From: an uncultured Corynebacterium sp.
GTDB taxonomy: Bacteria > Actinomycetota > Actinomycetes > Mycobacteriales > Mycobacteriaceae
DNA length: 64,000 nt
Direction: 5' to 3'
Assembly (NCBI GenBank): GCA_946223355.1
Contig: CAMIPB010000008.1
Span: forward strand, 15,607-79,606
Position 1 is the first letter of the stretch, and each line of letters begins with the position of its first letter. Below the pieces are notes generated by a model that saw only the letters and a list, made by a program, of their open reading frames with translations, ran no database searches and was not told the DNA's origin. The position numbers and the translations under genes were made by a program. Of this stretch, positions 43,054 to 51,604 are shown one piece after another.

Positions 43054-44247
43054 TCAATCCGTTGTGCATTGCCCCTTTGAATCAACGGAGCGACCTTCAC
43101 CGCCTCCGGTCTTCACCGCCAAAACGATTCCTAGAACTATAGTCGGCAAGGACACTAGCCCCCACAAACCAAAAGTATTAAATGCTCCAATCGATCCAGT
43201 GCTTACTCCGAGAAGCGGCCTAGCAAATAGCATCACACATCCACCGAACATTGAAACCACGGACAGCATAGTTGCTCTATTTTCACTTTGAGAAAGTCGT
43301 GAAATCCAAATTTCGGAAACGGTCGTCCCGTAAGAATAAAAACCACCCAACGTCAGAAGTGCGATAAACACCAAAACATCATTGTCTACAACACTGCCAC
43401 CGCTCCAGACACAGAATATGGCGAAACTACTGCCAATGAGACTGATACTGACCATCAGTTGATATGTGAAACCGCCGAAACCAGCCAGCCAAGCCCCGAT
43501 AATCTGAGATATTGCAAAACCTGCAAATAAGAATGAGATTCCCCGGGGGTCCAGTCCCATCTCGAGGCCTACAGGTTGAAAGGCAATCTGGATACTCCAA
43601 CCGACTGAAAGCACTATTGCGGCCAAAAGTATTGCTACAAACATGCGCTTTTCGGCCAAAAGACTACGAACCGAAGTCTCCCGATGAACTTTCGCCTCTA
43701 CCCTTACTTCACGTGGGAGCAGAAGCATGAAGGGCCAAGCCATCAACGCACAGAGTGCCGTTAAAAGAAACGGAAAGCTAGGTGAGGCTTCGTAAAGCGG
43801 CCCAGCACTCACCAACGAAAAAAGGATTGCAACTGCCGCGGCCACGCGTCTGATTTGGACAAACTCCACAGGACTCTTCACTGAATTCTCCTGAAAACAA
43901 CCAACTTCCCAAGCGTACGCAGTGAGAAAACCGGATGACAGTGCCCACATGATGCCCCACATCACCCAAGCAATAATCAGCACTGAAACACTGTTTACTG
44001 CGGCAATAAGTAAGAAAGTAGCGATTGTCATAGCAATCACTAAATGGAGCGAGGTTCGTCTTCCAATTTTGTCGGACAATTTCCCCATTGGAACCTCTGC
44101 AAGGATCACTGTCAGACGGAAGACACCGTCAATCAATGATGCCGTCTCTAGCGAAAAACCACGATCAAGAAGTAGAAGCATCCATACGGGAAACCAAAAC
44201 TGGACCTCTAAAAGAAAACTAATTGCGGCAAATGCTAGTTTCTGCAA
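43054..44247 (-). CDS. MFS transporter of AT-rich three-gene cassette
   Basis: 397 aa with about 11-12 hydrophobic helices; the MFS loop signature between helices 2 and 3 is VPMGKLSDKIGRRTSLH. The substrate is unknown. The apparent start is TTG 44247, 2 bp after the stop of the upstream membrane-protein gene and without a clear ribosome-binding site, which suggests translational coupling. Base composition is visibly AT-richer than metG and rsmI on either side, consistent with horizontal acquisition of the whole cassette. It is the last of three same-strand genes. Confidence 0.8.
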   Translation of the reverse strand: MQKLAFAAISFLLEVQFWFPVWMLLLLDRGFSLETASLIDGVFRLTVILAEVPMGKLSDKIGRRTSLHLVIAMTIATFLLIAAVNSVSVLIIAWVMWGIMWALSSGFLTAYAWEVGCFQENSVKSPVEFVQIRRVAAAVAILFSLVSAGPLYEASPSFPFLLTALCALMAWPFMLLLPREVRVEAKVHRETSVRSLLAEKRMFVAILLAAIVLSVGWSIQIAFQPVGLEMGLDPRGISFLFAGFAISQIIGAWLAGFGGFTYQLMVSISLIGSSFAIFCVWSGGSVVDNDVLVFIALLTLGGFYSYGTTVSEIWISRLSQSENRATMLSVVSMFGGCVMLFARPLLGVSTGSIGAFNTFGLWGLVSLPTIVLGIVLAVKTGGGEGRSVDSKGQCTTD

Positions 44248-44249
44248 AG

Positions 44250-45566
44250 CTACGAAACACTCGTCCTTCGTGCAGAAATGAATGCTATGATCATGAGCAA
44301 GGAAATTATCGCTGAAATCAAAACGATAACATCAATTGGCTGCGCCGAAATCCACCCAGTCAGACTTCCTGCTCCAAAGTCGTACATTGCCTGATTTGGA
44401 TCTTCGGAAGTACCACGGCCCAAACCAACTATGGATAAAGCAGTGCCTAGAATTGATGTCACACCGATGACCATCAAAATAACGTCAGTGAAGAAGGCAG
44501 ATGATTCCGCCTTTTCATTGTCTATTCCTGTCAGACGTGATTGACATACATCCAATTTCATTTTGATGGGCTCAATGAGAACCTTTTCAGTATCCCAGGC
44601 TCCGAGTATACGTTCCATTTCGACGCGCGATGCAGGATTGGCATACTTGCCTACCTCCGCTTTTTTGAGAAATAATGCCTCAGCCTGGTTCATCGAATAC
44701 TTCAGTTGTTCCTTAAGCTTCGAGACAGAAACTTCTTTTGGGTCTGCCATTGTCCAAGCCAAAATCTCCATGAGATTAGTATCTATACGTGTCATTGCCG
44801 CGTAAAAATACTGAGCACGGCAAAGCGAGACCCACATCTGCTCAACAAAACCTGGATTATTGAGTGTCTGCGAATCCCTTAGATACACGTAATTCATCCA
44901 TTCAGCGAAATTATATATTTGCTGCGACTTCAATTCGTCGATTGTTCGCTTTGCTGCTTCACCTCCGCCGAGCCACAAGACCCCAAACTCCCCTTGGTTG
45001 TCTATGGCTGAGGAGTCTTCGATATCCAAAACAAAGGCTCGTGAAAACCAACCGTGCTCTAGTTCCCTGTCCCCAAGAAATGACACAAATTTGTCAGCCT
45101 GTGGACTGTCCTTCACCACTGCCCTAAGCTCCGAATAAGCTTTGGACAGAACAGTTGAAACTACTCTACGTCCGGCTTCCTGCACTTGAAACTCAGTGTT
45201 CTGTGCGATTTCTTTGCTAATAGTCGACAACTCTTTAATCAAAGAAAATTCGATCAAGATAATGCCAAAATCACACAGACTCCATTTCACTTCTTGAAAT
45301 GAAATCCCTTGCTCCGCAAACTCTGAATTGTCTACCTCTAAGAATCCCGACAAAAGTTTGACATCAAGTGGAATATCATTCCCCGTGGCTGAACTATACT
45401 CGATCCCATTCCAAGCCTCGGATTTACGAACGTAGTTTATGCCCGATTTAGTAGCAACGTCGTTCCAGAAACTGTCCGCTTCTTCTTCATTTCGAATTTC
45501 GACTCCTGGTTGGACAAACATATCCACTCGTACAGGAGAAACCAGCCTAAACCTAGCCTCAAACAT
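44250..45566 (-). CDS. Uncharacterised protein with two C-terminal membrane helices
   Basis: 438 aa, family not recognised. A large soluble N-terminal region (~1-365) has mixed alpha/beta then long helices (KELSTISKEIAQNTEFQVQEAGRR; YNFAEWMNYVYLRDSQTLNN). Two membrane helices follow near the end (VILMVIGVTSILGTALSIVGL and VIVLISAIISLLMIIAFI), separated by a Gly/Asp-rich loop. The topology recalls CorA or RMD1/DUF155-type proteins, but no GMN motif is present. The ATG overlaps the stop of the solute-binding gene by 8 bp, so expression is coupled. It is AT-rich like its neighbours. Confidence 0.72.
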   Translation of the reverse strand: MFEARFRLVSPVRVDMFVQPGVEIRNEEEADSFWNDVATKSGINYVRKSEAWNGIEYSSATGNDIPLDVKLLSGFLEVDNSEFAEQGISFQEVKWSLCDFGIILIEFSLIKELSTISKEIAQNTEFQVQEAGRRVVSTVLSKAYSELRAVVKDSPQADKFVSFLGDRELEHGWFSRAFVLDIEDSSAIDNQGEFGVLWLGGGEAAKRTIDELKSQQIYNFAEWMNYVYLRDSQTLNNPGFVEQMWVSLCRAQYFYAAMTRIDTNLMEILAWTMADPKEVSVSKLKEQLKYSMNQAEALFLKKAEVGKYANPASRVEMERILGAWDTEKVLIEPIKMKLDVCQSRLTGIDNEKAESSAFFTDVILMVIGVTSILGTALSIVGLGRGTSEDPNQAMYDFGAGSLTGWISAQPIDVIVLISAIISLLMIIAFISARRTSVS

Positions 45567-46551
45567 CGGACATCACCAAAGACTCAAATGGGACGAAACC
45601 GGTTCTTCCCGCCAATGGACCGTTGGTAAGTTTTACCCTCACTCTTTCTCCTCGTTCGAGAGTTCCGGGCCATTTCAACACTTGCGCCTGCGTCCCAGGA
45701 ATTACCTCTGCAAACTTTTTCCCGCTCGGGTCTTTTATAGTAACCGGTTCATTCGAAGAAATAGTCACATTGTCTTTTTGGTTTGCTAGACTCCTCACAA
45801 TTTCTTCATACCTTTCCGTCTGCTTGAATTCACTTAGAACGGTATTAAATTCTTCAATAAAGTTTGCCGAACTCGAGTTCTTTCGCATTAGAAAATGAAC
45901 GTGATCCGACGACGAAAGCGCAGGGTTTGCGCCTTTAAGGAAATCAAACTGTGAAGCGTCTCCTTCGAATTGAACGCTTCCGAGCGTCGACTCTCCGACA
46001 AGCTCGGACTCGGCGAGAAAATCAATTTCTCCTTCAGCCAGAGCCTCAAATCCCTTGATGGTTGAGGAAAAAGTCATGAACTCTGCACCAGAATTATCCA
46101 GTTCTTGCCAGTAGTCATATCCTGCTATCTTGCCAATCTTATATCCGGAAAAATCTCCTGTTTTGATCTTGGAAGGGACCTTGACTCCACTTCGGTGAAA
46201 CAGAACATATCTAAATTCAACCAGGGGATCCGAATAAACATATTTTTCTAATCGATCTTCAGACTTGACCATTGGGAAAACAGCAAAAGAACTTCCGTTC
46301 TCGACCTTCTCTAGTCCACTTTCCCAACTAGAAAACACGACTTGGCTCTTGAAACCTTTTCGATCAAGCACTGCACTGACCATCTCACCAACTGGACCAC
46401 CTTTGTCTTGAGAGGGATCGACGTACGGGGCCCAATCTGAAGTGACAATTTCAACTGTCTTATATGCCTTTGGTGGTTCGAGTCTCAAAAGCAATACCGA
46501 ACCTAGAAGCGAGCAAATGCATAACAGCACCAAAACAGTTCTGGAAAGCAT
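45559..46551 (-). CDS. Membrane-anchored family 3 solute-binding protein with C-terminal SH3b domain
   Basis: 330 aa from ATG 46551 (AAAGGCGG just upstream; GTG 46581 is an alternative). It has an N-terminal signal/anchor helix (SRTVLVLLCICSLLGSVLLL) without a convincing lipobox. A periplasmic-binding-protein type domain follows (VEIVTSDWAPYVDPSQDKGGPVGEMV; FAVFPMVKSEDRLEKYVYSDPLVEF; GEIDFLAESELV; ERYEEIVRSL), as in ABC amino-acid receptors. The last ~65 residues resemble SH3b (VTISSNEPVTIKDPSGKKFAEVIPGT...GRTGFVPFESLV), which binds peptidoglycan or peptides. No ABC permease or ATPase is encoded nearby; its partners appear to be the two genes downstream. Confidence 0.75.
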   Translation of the reverse strand: MLSRTVLVLLCICSLLGSVLLLRLEPPKAYKTVEIVTSDWAPYVDPSQDKGGPVGEMVSAVLDRKGFKSQVVFSSWESGLEKVENGSSFAVFPMVKSEDRLEKYVYSDPLVEFRYVLFHRSGVKVPSKIKTGDFSGYKIGKIAGYDYWQELDNSGAEFMTFSSTIKGFEALAEGEIDFLAESELVGESTLGSVQFEGDASQFDFLKGANPALSSSDHVHFLMRKNSSSANFIEEFNTVLSEFKQTERYEEIVRSLANQKDNVTISSNEPVTIKDPSGKKFAEVIPGTQAQVLKWPGTLERGERVRVKLTNGPLAGRTGFVPFESLVMSDV

Positions 46552-46630
46552 AATCCGCCTTTTGTTTCTAATTGGAGGCACCCAATGACCCTAGCATGAA
46601 ACCCCTCAGCCAACTTCGCTTTGACACCGT

Positions 46631-47521
46631 CTATCCGGAGCCACACTGGTAGATGACTGCGTTGTAGAGATCTCGGTTAGACACCGGCGTCCCTAGAGCA
46701 ATTTCTTTGCACGCCTGTTTTAGTTTGGTGCCCTCTGCAACCAACGTTTCAACCCGGGCAACCAACGCATCCATGTCCACAGGTGCATCATCCTCATTGC
46801 CTGCGCCATCTAGGACAACGGTGATCTCGCCTCGCGCATTTCCCTCTTCTGCCCACGCAGCAAGGTCTTCCAATGTGCCGCGCTTTATCTCCTCATATGT
46901 TTTAGTTAGCTCTCGGCACACTGCTGCCTGACGGCTCCCGCCCAACACCTCCGCCGCGGTTGAAAGAGTATCTGCGATACGGTGCGGTGATTCGAAGAAG
47001 ACTACAGCGCGCTTTTCCGTTTGAAATGATTCCAGCCAGCTCTTTTTCGCTCCTGCTTTACGCGGCGCAAACGCATCGAAAATAAAGTGGCCTACTCCTA
47101 GACCTGACAACGCAAGCGCTGTAGTTACCGCCGAAGGACCAGGCAAGCAAGTAACTGGTACTCCGGCTTCTAGCGCCGCTTCAACCAATACGTGACCAGG
47201 ATCGGAAACAACAGGCATACCAGCATCACTGACAACCAAGACTGTTCCGGTGCGCGCTGCATCCAACAGCCCGGGCAGTCGGGCCTGCTCATTGTGATCG
47301 AAATTAGACACAATCTTTCCCCGAATCTCAACGCCTAGTGCTTGGGCAAGGTTGCGCAAACGTCGGGTATCCTCCGCTGCAATCACGTCTGCCTGCGCAA
47401 GTGCACGCAAAAGTCGCATACTGGCATCACCAATATTTCCTAGCGGCGTGGCAGCAACAACCACTCCCCGCGGTGTTGGCTCATTAAACAACGTGCCTGA
47501 TTCCCCAAAATCCCAAGTCAT
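46631..47521 (-). CDS. rsmI: 16S rRNA (cytidine(1402)-2'-O)-methyltransferase
   Basis: Methylates C1402 of 16S rRNA. About 296 aa. Tetrapyrrole-methylase fold with GVVVAATPLGNIGDASMRLLRAL, VIAAEDTRRLRNLAQALG, VSDAGMPVVSDPGHVLVEAAL, CLPGPSAVTTALALSGLG and FFESPHRIADTL. ATG 47521 is used (MTWDFGES...), with ATG 47533 in frame. It diverges from the pmt gene across about 100 bp. Confidence 0.95.
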   Translation of the reverse strand: MTWDFGESGTLFNEPTPRGVVVAATPLGNIGDASMRLLRALAQADVIAAEDTRRLRNLAQALGVEIRGKIVSNFDHNEQARLPGLLDAARTGTVLVVSDAGMPVVSDPGHVLVEAALEAGVPVTCLPGPSAVTTALALSGLGVGHFIFDAFAPRKAGAKKSWLESFQTEKRAVVFFESPHRIADTLSTAAEVLGGSRQAAVCRELTKTYEEIKRGTLEDLAAWAEEGNARGEITVVLDGAGNEDDAPVDMDALVARVETLVAEGTKLKQACKEIALGTPVSNRDLYNAVIYQCGSG

Positions 47522-47611
47522 AAATACCAGCATCGCATATGTTGAATAAGCACAGGGCTGCTAGTCTCCTTAAAGAGAGTCAACCTCTATGAAATTAGAA
47601 AACAGTTAGTC

Positions 47612-47627
47612 TAAAATTTTGCGAGTG
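47612..47627 (+). promoter_or_regulatory. -10 element giving a leaderless pmt transcript
   Basis: TAAAAT (47612-47617) is followed 7 nt later by GTG (47625), which is in frame with pmt. If that is +1, the mRNA starts at its initiation codon, as is common in actinobacteria. No Shine-Dalgarno sequence precedes either GTG 47625 or ATG 47634. Confidence 0.4.
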
Positions 47628-49268
47628 AACAATATGTCGACGTCGTCCATCAAGACTGATCAGCTTAGCAAACGAGGAAAGCCACGCAGCGCTGGCAAAC
47701 ACTCGACGCGTACTTTGCCTAAGCCACCCCGGCCAATTAGGTATACCTGGAGCAAGGCAGACTTTATTTCCACTGCCATCATTGCTGTCCTAGCACTGTT
47801 TACTCGGTTTATTGGACTTACATCTCCTGTGTCCAGTGGCACCCCTGTTTTTGACGAAAAGCACTACGTTCCGCAGGCCTGGGACATGGTCAAAAGCTGG
47901 GACAACCTACTGATAGGTGGTATCGAATCTAATCCTGGTTACGGGCTGGTCGTGCACCCACCACTAGCAAAACAAATCATTGCTCTATCCGAGCACATGT
48001 TTGGCTATACACCGATGGGTTGGCGTTTTTTCACTGCATTATTTGGCGTGGGTGTTGTCTTATTGATTATGGACATCGCTCGTCAACTTTCTAATTCATG
48101 GCAGGTCGCTACGTTCGCAGGATTCATCGCAGTGTGCGATGGTGTCCTCTTAGTCTCTTCCAAGTTCGGGCTACTGGATATCTTCCAAGTCTTTTTCATT
48201 GTGGGTGCAGCGTGGGCACTCGTACGCGACCACAACCAGGTGCGGCTCAGAATGCATAATGCCTTTCTGGGACGAAACAAAGGCTCTAGTCTTGGTTCCT
48301 CGGTTTTCGGGCCACGTATAGGTTTTCGTTGGTGGCGCTTTACCGCCGGTGTCATGCTGGGGCTTGCGCTGAGCGTTAAATGGAACGGTCTTTACTACAT
48401 ATTCTTTTTCGGTTTAATGAGCGTTTTTGGCGACCTTGCATTGCGTCGGCGCTACGGCGTTAAAAACTACGTCACTGGCACACTTTTGCGTGATACTCCT
48501 GCTGCGCTTGCATCCCTCGTAGCTGTTCCGATTACGCTCTACACCTGGTCGTGGCGTGCGTGGTTTGCTTCGGAGACAGCCGTGTACCGTCACGCCAAAT
48601 CCGATGGAACAATTGAGGATTCCTCTTGGCTGCAGTTGCTCCCCGAAGCGGTTGCAGGCTGGTTCCACTACCACTGGTCCGTGCTCCAGTTTCACTCTGA
48701 ACTGACCACGTCCGCAGGTCACGTGCACCCGTGGGATTCCAAGCCTTGGGCATGGCTTGTAAGTGCACGCCCAATTCTGTATTTCTCCTCTACCGGTTTG
48801 GAGTGCGGCGATGCGGCTGGCGCGACCTGCCGGAGGATGTTGTTTATTTTTGGCACCCCGATTATTTGGTGGCTTATTGTGCCTGCATTGTTGTGGGCTA
48901 TGTGGTGCATTTTCATCCGCAAGGACCGTCGCTTTACCGTTCCTATTGTAGGTTTCGCAGCAGGTTTCTTGCCGTGGATTGCCAACATGGACCGCCAAAT
49001 GTACTTCTTTTACGCGGTAGCGTTTATCCCCTTCATCATCGTTATCTACGGACTAATCCTCGGTCAGATTGTCGGCCGGGGGGACACTGCATTCCAGCGG
49101 TTTAAATCAAAAGATCATCCACTCAACATTTCCTGGGGAAGCTTCGCCGCAGCTATATACCTCGCAGCAGTGCTGGCCATGTTTATCTATTTCTCACCAA
49201 TTTTGTACGGCTACAAAATTAGTGACTCGTGGTATGAATCGCTGATGTGGCTTCCTAGCTGGAAGTAG
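47625..49268 (+). CDS. pmt: Dolichyl-phosphate-mannose-protein mannosyltransferase (Pmt)
   Basis: Membrane enzyme that O-mannosylates secreted proteins using polyprenyl-phosphate mannose. About 547 aa with ~11 membrane helices. The first extracytoplasmic loop contains FDEKHYVPQAWD, with the DE pair required for catalysis, and later loops HPPLAKQIIALSEHMFGYTPMGWRFF and VSSKFGLLDIFQVFF. The C-terminal half has ATCRRMLFIFGTPIIWW and FLPWIANMDRQMYFFY, typical of actinobacterial PMTs. The start is uncertain between GTG 47625 and ATG 47634. The 3' end overlaps the convergent zf-HC2 gene by 14 bp. Confidence 0.93.
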   Translation: MNNMSTSSIKTDQLSKRGKPRSAGKHSTRTLPKPPRPIRYTWSKADFISTAIIAVLALFTRFIGLTSPVSSGTPVFDEKHYVPQAWDMVKSWDNLLIGGIESNPGYGLVVHPPLAKQIIALSEHMFGYTPMGWRFFTALFGVGVVLLIMDIARQLSNSWQVATFAGFIAVCDGVLLVSSKFGLLDIFQVFFIVGAAWALVRDHNQVRLRMHNAFLGRNKGSSLGSSVFGPRIGFRWWRFTAGVMLGLALSVKWNGLYYIFFFGLMSVFGDLALRRRYGVKNYVTGTLLRDTPAALASLVAVPITLYTWSWRAWFASETAVYRHAKSDGTIEDSSWLQLLPEAVAGWFHYHWSVLQFHSELTTSAGHVHPWDSKPWAWLVSARPILYFSSTGLECGDAAGATCRRMLFIFGTPIIWWLIVPALLWAMWCIFIRKDRRFTVPIVGFAAGFLPWIANMDRQMYFFYAVAFIPFIIVIYGLILGQIVGRGDTAFQRFKSKDHPLNISWGSFAAAIYLAAVLAMFIYFSPILYGYKISDSWYESLMWLPSWK

Positions 49269-49974
49269 AGTTAGATCCCAGTGCACGCCATGCGCCAGGT
49301 ATGCTCCAGCCACGCTCTGCTGCCCACATCCCGATTAGTCCTAGCGCAGCAAGCGCGGAAAGCACAAGGAAATAGATCTGCGATGGGAGCACCTGCCCTA
49401 AGACAATGTCACGGACGGTAAAACCGAAGACGAAAACAGTGAGAGTACCGCAGACAGATAGCAAAGCTACGGCCATATTCGGACGGTAGGCAACGAAACC
49501 GAGGCCCACAGCCAGTCCCATTCTAATTGCTGCAGCTTCCACAAAGGCCGCTGCGGATTCCGGATTTGCATCTGGACTTAGTACCTTTTCACCGCTTGCG
49601 CCCGTGTCTGCGAACGTCGTAAGCCCTGCTGCGTCTGTCAGAAGCGCCACTGCCCACACAACAAAAGCAAGGGCGATGATTACGAGGAATACACGTGAAA
49701 CCGCAATTCCGCGGGCGCGTTCTTGAGCTGCTCGGCGCCACGTTGGTTCTACTCCCGCAAGAATGATGTCAGAAAGATCCTCCGGCGGAGCCATAGTTGA
49801 ATCTGGGGCTTCTCCCAAAAACGCTTGCCCCGTCACAGTTGCCAAACGCTCCTGGAAAGAGGCGCACTCTGCGCAGTTGGCAACGTGGAGATCAACCACG
49901 TCGTCAGCTAGACCGGATTTCTCCCCATCAGCTCTGGCGGAAAGAGCCATTTGGACTTGGTCATGCGTCAACAC
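49255..49974 (-). CDS. zf-HC2 domain membrane protein (anti-sigma-like)
   Basis: 239 aa. The N-terminal cytoplasmic region has the anti-sigma zinc-binding pattern H-x3-C-x2-C in VDLHVANCAECASFQERL. About five membrane helices follow (e.g. VFLVIIALAFVVWAVALL, MAVALLSVCGTLTVFVFGF). Proteins with this layout bind ECF sigma factors or act as surface sensors, but no sigma gene is adjacent. GTG 49974 is preferred over ATG 49989; it overlaps the upstream DoxX stop by 14 bp, indicating an operon. Confidence 0.75.
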   Translation of the reverse strand: MLTHDQVQMALSARADGEKSGLADDVVDLHVANCAECASFQERLATVTGQAFLGEAPDSTMAPPEDLSDIILAGVEPTWRRAAQERARGIAVSRVFLVIIALAFVVWAVALLTDAAGLTTFADTGASGEKVLSPDANPESAAAFVEAAAIRMGLAVGLGFVAYRPNMAVALLSVCGTLTVFVFGFTVRDIVLGQVLPSQIYFLVLSALAALGLIGMWAAERGWSIPGAWRALGSNSTSS

Positions 49975-50374
49975 GAGCAAGCACCTCATCTAGGCTGGCA
50001 CGACCCGCACCAAAGACAACGATCATTAGCAGTGAAATTACAAGCACCAGCGGATACTCCACGCCACCTTCGGATACAAAAAAGCCATTGCCAAGATGGA
50101 CAAAATAAAGCCCTAAACCAGCAAGTAAAGCTAGCATTCCGGCAATAAAGGTCGTAAGCAAACCCAACACGAGCATGCCTCCGCCTATCAGTTCACCTGC
50201 AGCAGCGACATACGCGGAAAGTTCTGGTTGTGGAATCCCCCACTGCCCGAATTGAGCTGCAGATTTCTCTATGCCTGACAGGAACATTTTGTCCGCGCCA
50301 TGCGCAATAAAGACGGTGCCCAAAACAGCGCGGAGCACGAGCAACGCAGCGTCACGTACGGCGGGTCTATCCAT
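49961..50374 (-). CDS. DoxX-family membrane protein
   Basis: 137 aa with four membrane helices. DAALLVLRAVLGTVFIAHGADKMF is the typical first helix and GQWGIPQPELSAYVAAAGELIGGGMLVLGLLT the second with the family Glu. In mycobacteria a DoxX protein works with SodA and a thiosulfate sulfurtransferase in redox homeostasis; the exact role here is unproven. It is the first gene of a pair with the zf-HC2 protein and diverges from ogt. Confidence 0.88.
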   Translation of the reverse strand: MDRPAVRDAALLVLRAVLGTVFIAHGADKMFLSGIEKSAAQFGQWGIPQPELSAYVAAAGELIGGGMLVLGLLTTFIAGMLALLAGLGLYFVHLGNGFFVSEGGVEYPLVLVISLLMIVVFGAGRASLDEVLARVDA

Positions 50375-50446
50375 GTGGAATAGACTACCCTCAACAAACC
50401 AGTCACCGCGAAAGACACCGCGGGTGGCGTGATGAAAGGACCCGCT

Positions 50447-50950
50447 GTGCTAGAAACGACGTTTCACTCACCACTTGGTCCACTGCTCCTTCGCGCCACC
50501 GAAATGGGAATCAATCAGGTAGCATTCACCACCCACGGAGAAACCGACCCCCACATCACAAACACTTCCTCTCTGGCTCACCACCATTTGGACACTGCAC
50601 AGGTGCAGCTGGAGGAATACTTTTCTGGACAGCGGTTTGAGTTCACCGTTACATTAGATCCGGATAGTCTAAATGCTGCGTCATTTCGCGGACGTACGCA
50701 GCTTATGCTTGCCTCCATCCCATATGGAACTACGTGGAGTTATGGCCAATTGGCACACGCCGCTGGAAATCAAAAGGCAAGTCGTGCAGCAGGTACGTCA
50801 TGCGCCACGAATCCGGTCCCCTTACTCCTTCCCTGCCACCGAGTGGTGCGAGGCAACGGCGCATTGGGAAACTACCTAGGAGGAACAGCTAAAAAACAAT
50901 GGCTTTTAGATTTCGAGCACGGGAACCTTCGCCGACGCAATCGCGTCTAA
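50447..50950 (+). CDS. ogt: Methylated-DNA--protein-cysteine methyltransferase
   Basis: Suicide enzyme removing methyl groups from O6-methylguanine. 167 aa. The active-site PCHRV is present with the preceding NPVPLLL, and GNYLGG follows in place of the usual GYxGG. The HTH segment SYGQLAHAAGNQKASRAAG contains the Arg-finger region. GTG 50447 is chosen from AAAGGA 8 nt upstream. Six bp separate its stop from tag, so the two repair genes form an operon. Confidence 0.93.
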   Translation: MLETTFHSPLGPLLLRATEMGINQVAFTTHGETDPHITNTSSLAHHHLDTAQVQLEEYFSGQRFEFTVTLDPDSLNAASFRGRTQLMLASIPYGTTWSYGQLAHAAGNQKASRAAGTSCATNPVPLLLPCHRVVRGNGALGNYLGGTAKKQWLLDFEHGNLRRRNRV

Positions 50951-50956
50951 CTGAGT

Positions 50957-51595
50957 ATGAACCTACTTAAAATAAATGACATGAATTCTGATCTTGTTGA
51001 CATCCATACCGGACTCATTCGGTGCGAGGACGGGCACCTCCGCCCGCCTTGGGCTGTTGCCAACCCTCAGCTACGTGAGTATTACGACACAGAATGGGGG
51101 CTGCCTGTAACTGGTGAACGAGCCATGTTTGAGCGGATGTGCTTAGAGGGATTTCAAGCTGGGCTGTCGTGGTCACTAATCTTGAAGCGCCGAAAATTTC
51201 TTCGCCGTGCGTTTGAAGACTTCCATCCGGATGCGCTAAGTTCCTGGACCCACGATGACGTGAACGCTGCGTTGGAAATGGAAGGAATGATTAGGAATCG
51301 ACGAAAAGTAGCCTCCGTTGTCAACAACGCCAAAGCCACCATTGCATTACGCAAAAACTCCGAAGTAGACAATATGCCACTAGATGAGCTGATTTGGTCT
51401 TATAAGCCTAAGCACCAGGCGGTGTACACCCACCTAAGCGAAGTGCCGTCCACCTGTCCTGAGGCGACGGCACTTTCGAAGCATTTAAAAAAGCTCGGGT
51501 TTAGTTTTATTGGCCCTAAAACAATGTTTGCGTTATTTGAAGCAACCGGCATCGTGGACACCCACGTCGCCGGCGCGTATCGCGCTGGTGAGTGA
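50957..51595 (+). CDS. tag: DNA-3-methyladenine glycosylase I
   Basis: Excises 3-methyladenine from DNA. About 204-212 aa (start ATG 50957 or the later ATG 50981). RCEDGHLRPPW, YYDTEWGLPV, FERMCLEGFQAGLSWSLILKRR and KTMFALFEATGIVDTHVAGAY match the Tag family. The C-terminal zinc ligand Cys of E. coli Tag is Ala here (THVAGA), and the N-terminal His ligand is also not evident, so the 'zinc snap' seems lost while active-site residues remain. It is in an operon with ogt. Confidence 0.93.
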   Translation: MNLLKINDMNSDLVDIHTGLIRCEDGHLRPPWAVANPQLREYYDTEWGLPVTGERAMFERMCLEGFQAGLSWSLILKRRKFLRRAFEDFHPDALSSWTHDDVNAALEMEGMIRNRRKVASVVNNAKATIALRKNSEVDNMPLDELIWSYKPKHQAVYTHLSEVPSTCPEATALSKHLKKLGFSFIGPKTMFALFEATGIVDTHVAGAYRAGE

Positions 51596-51604
51596 AATTC
51601 TTGG

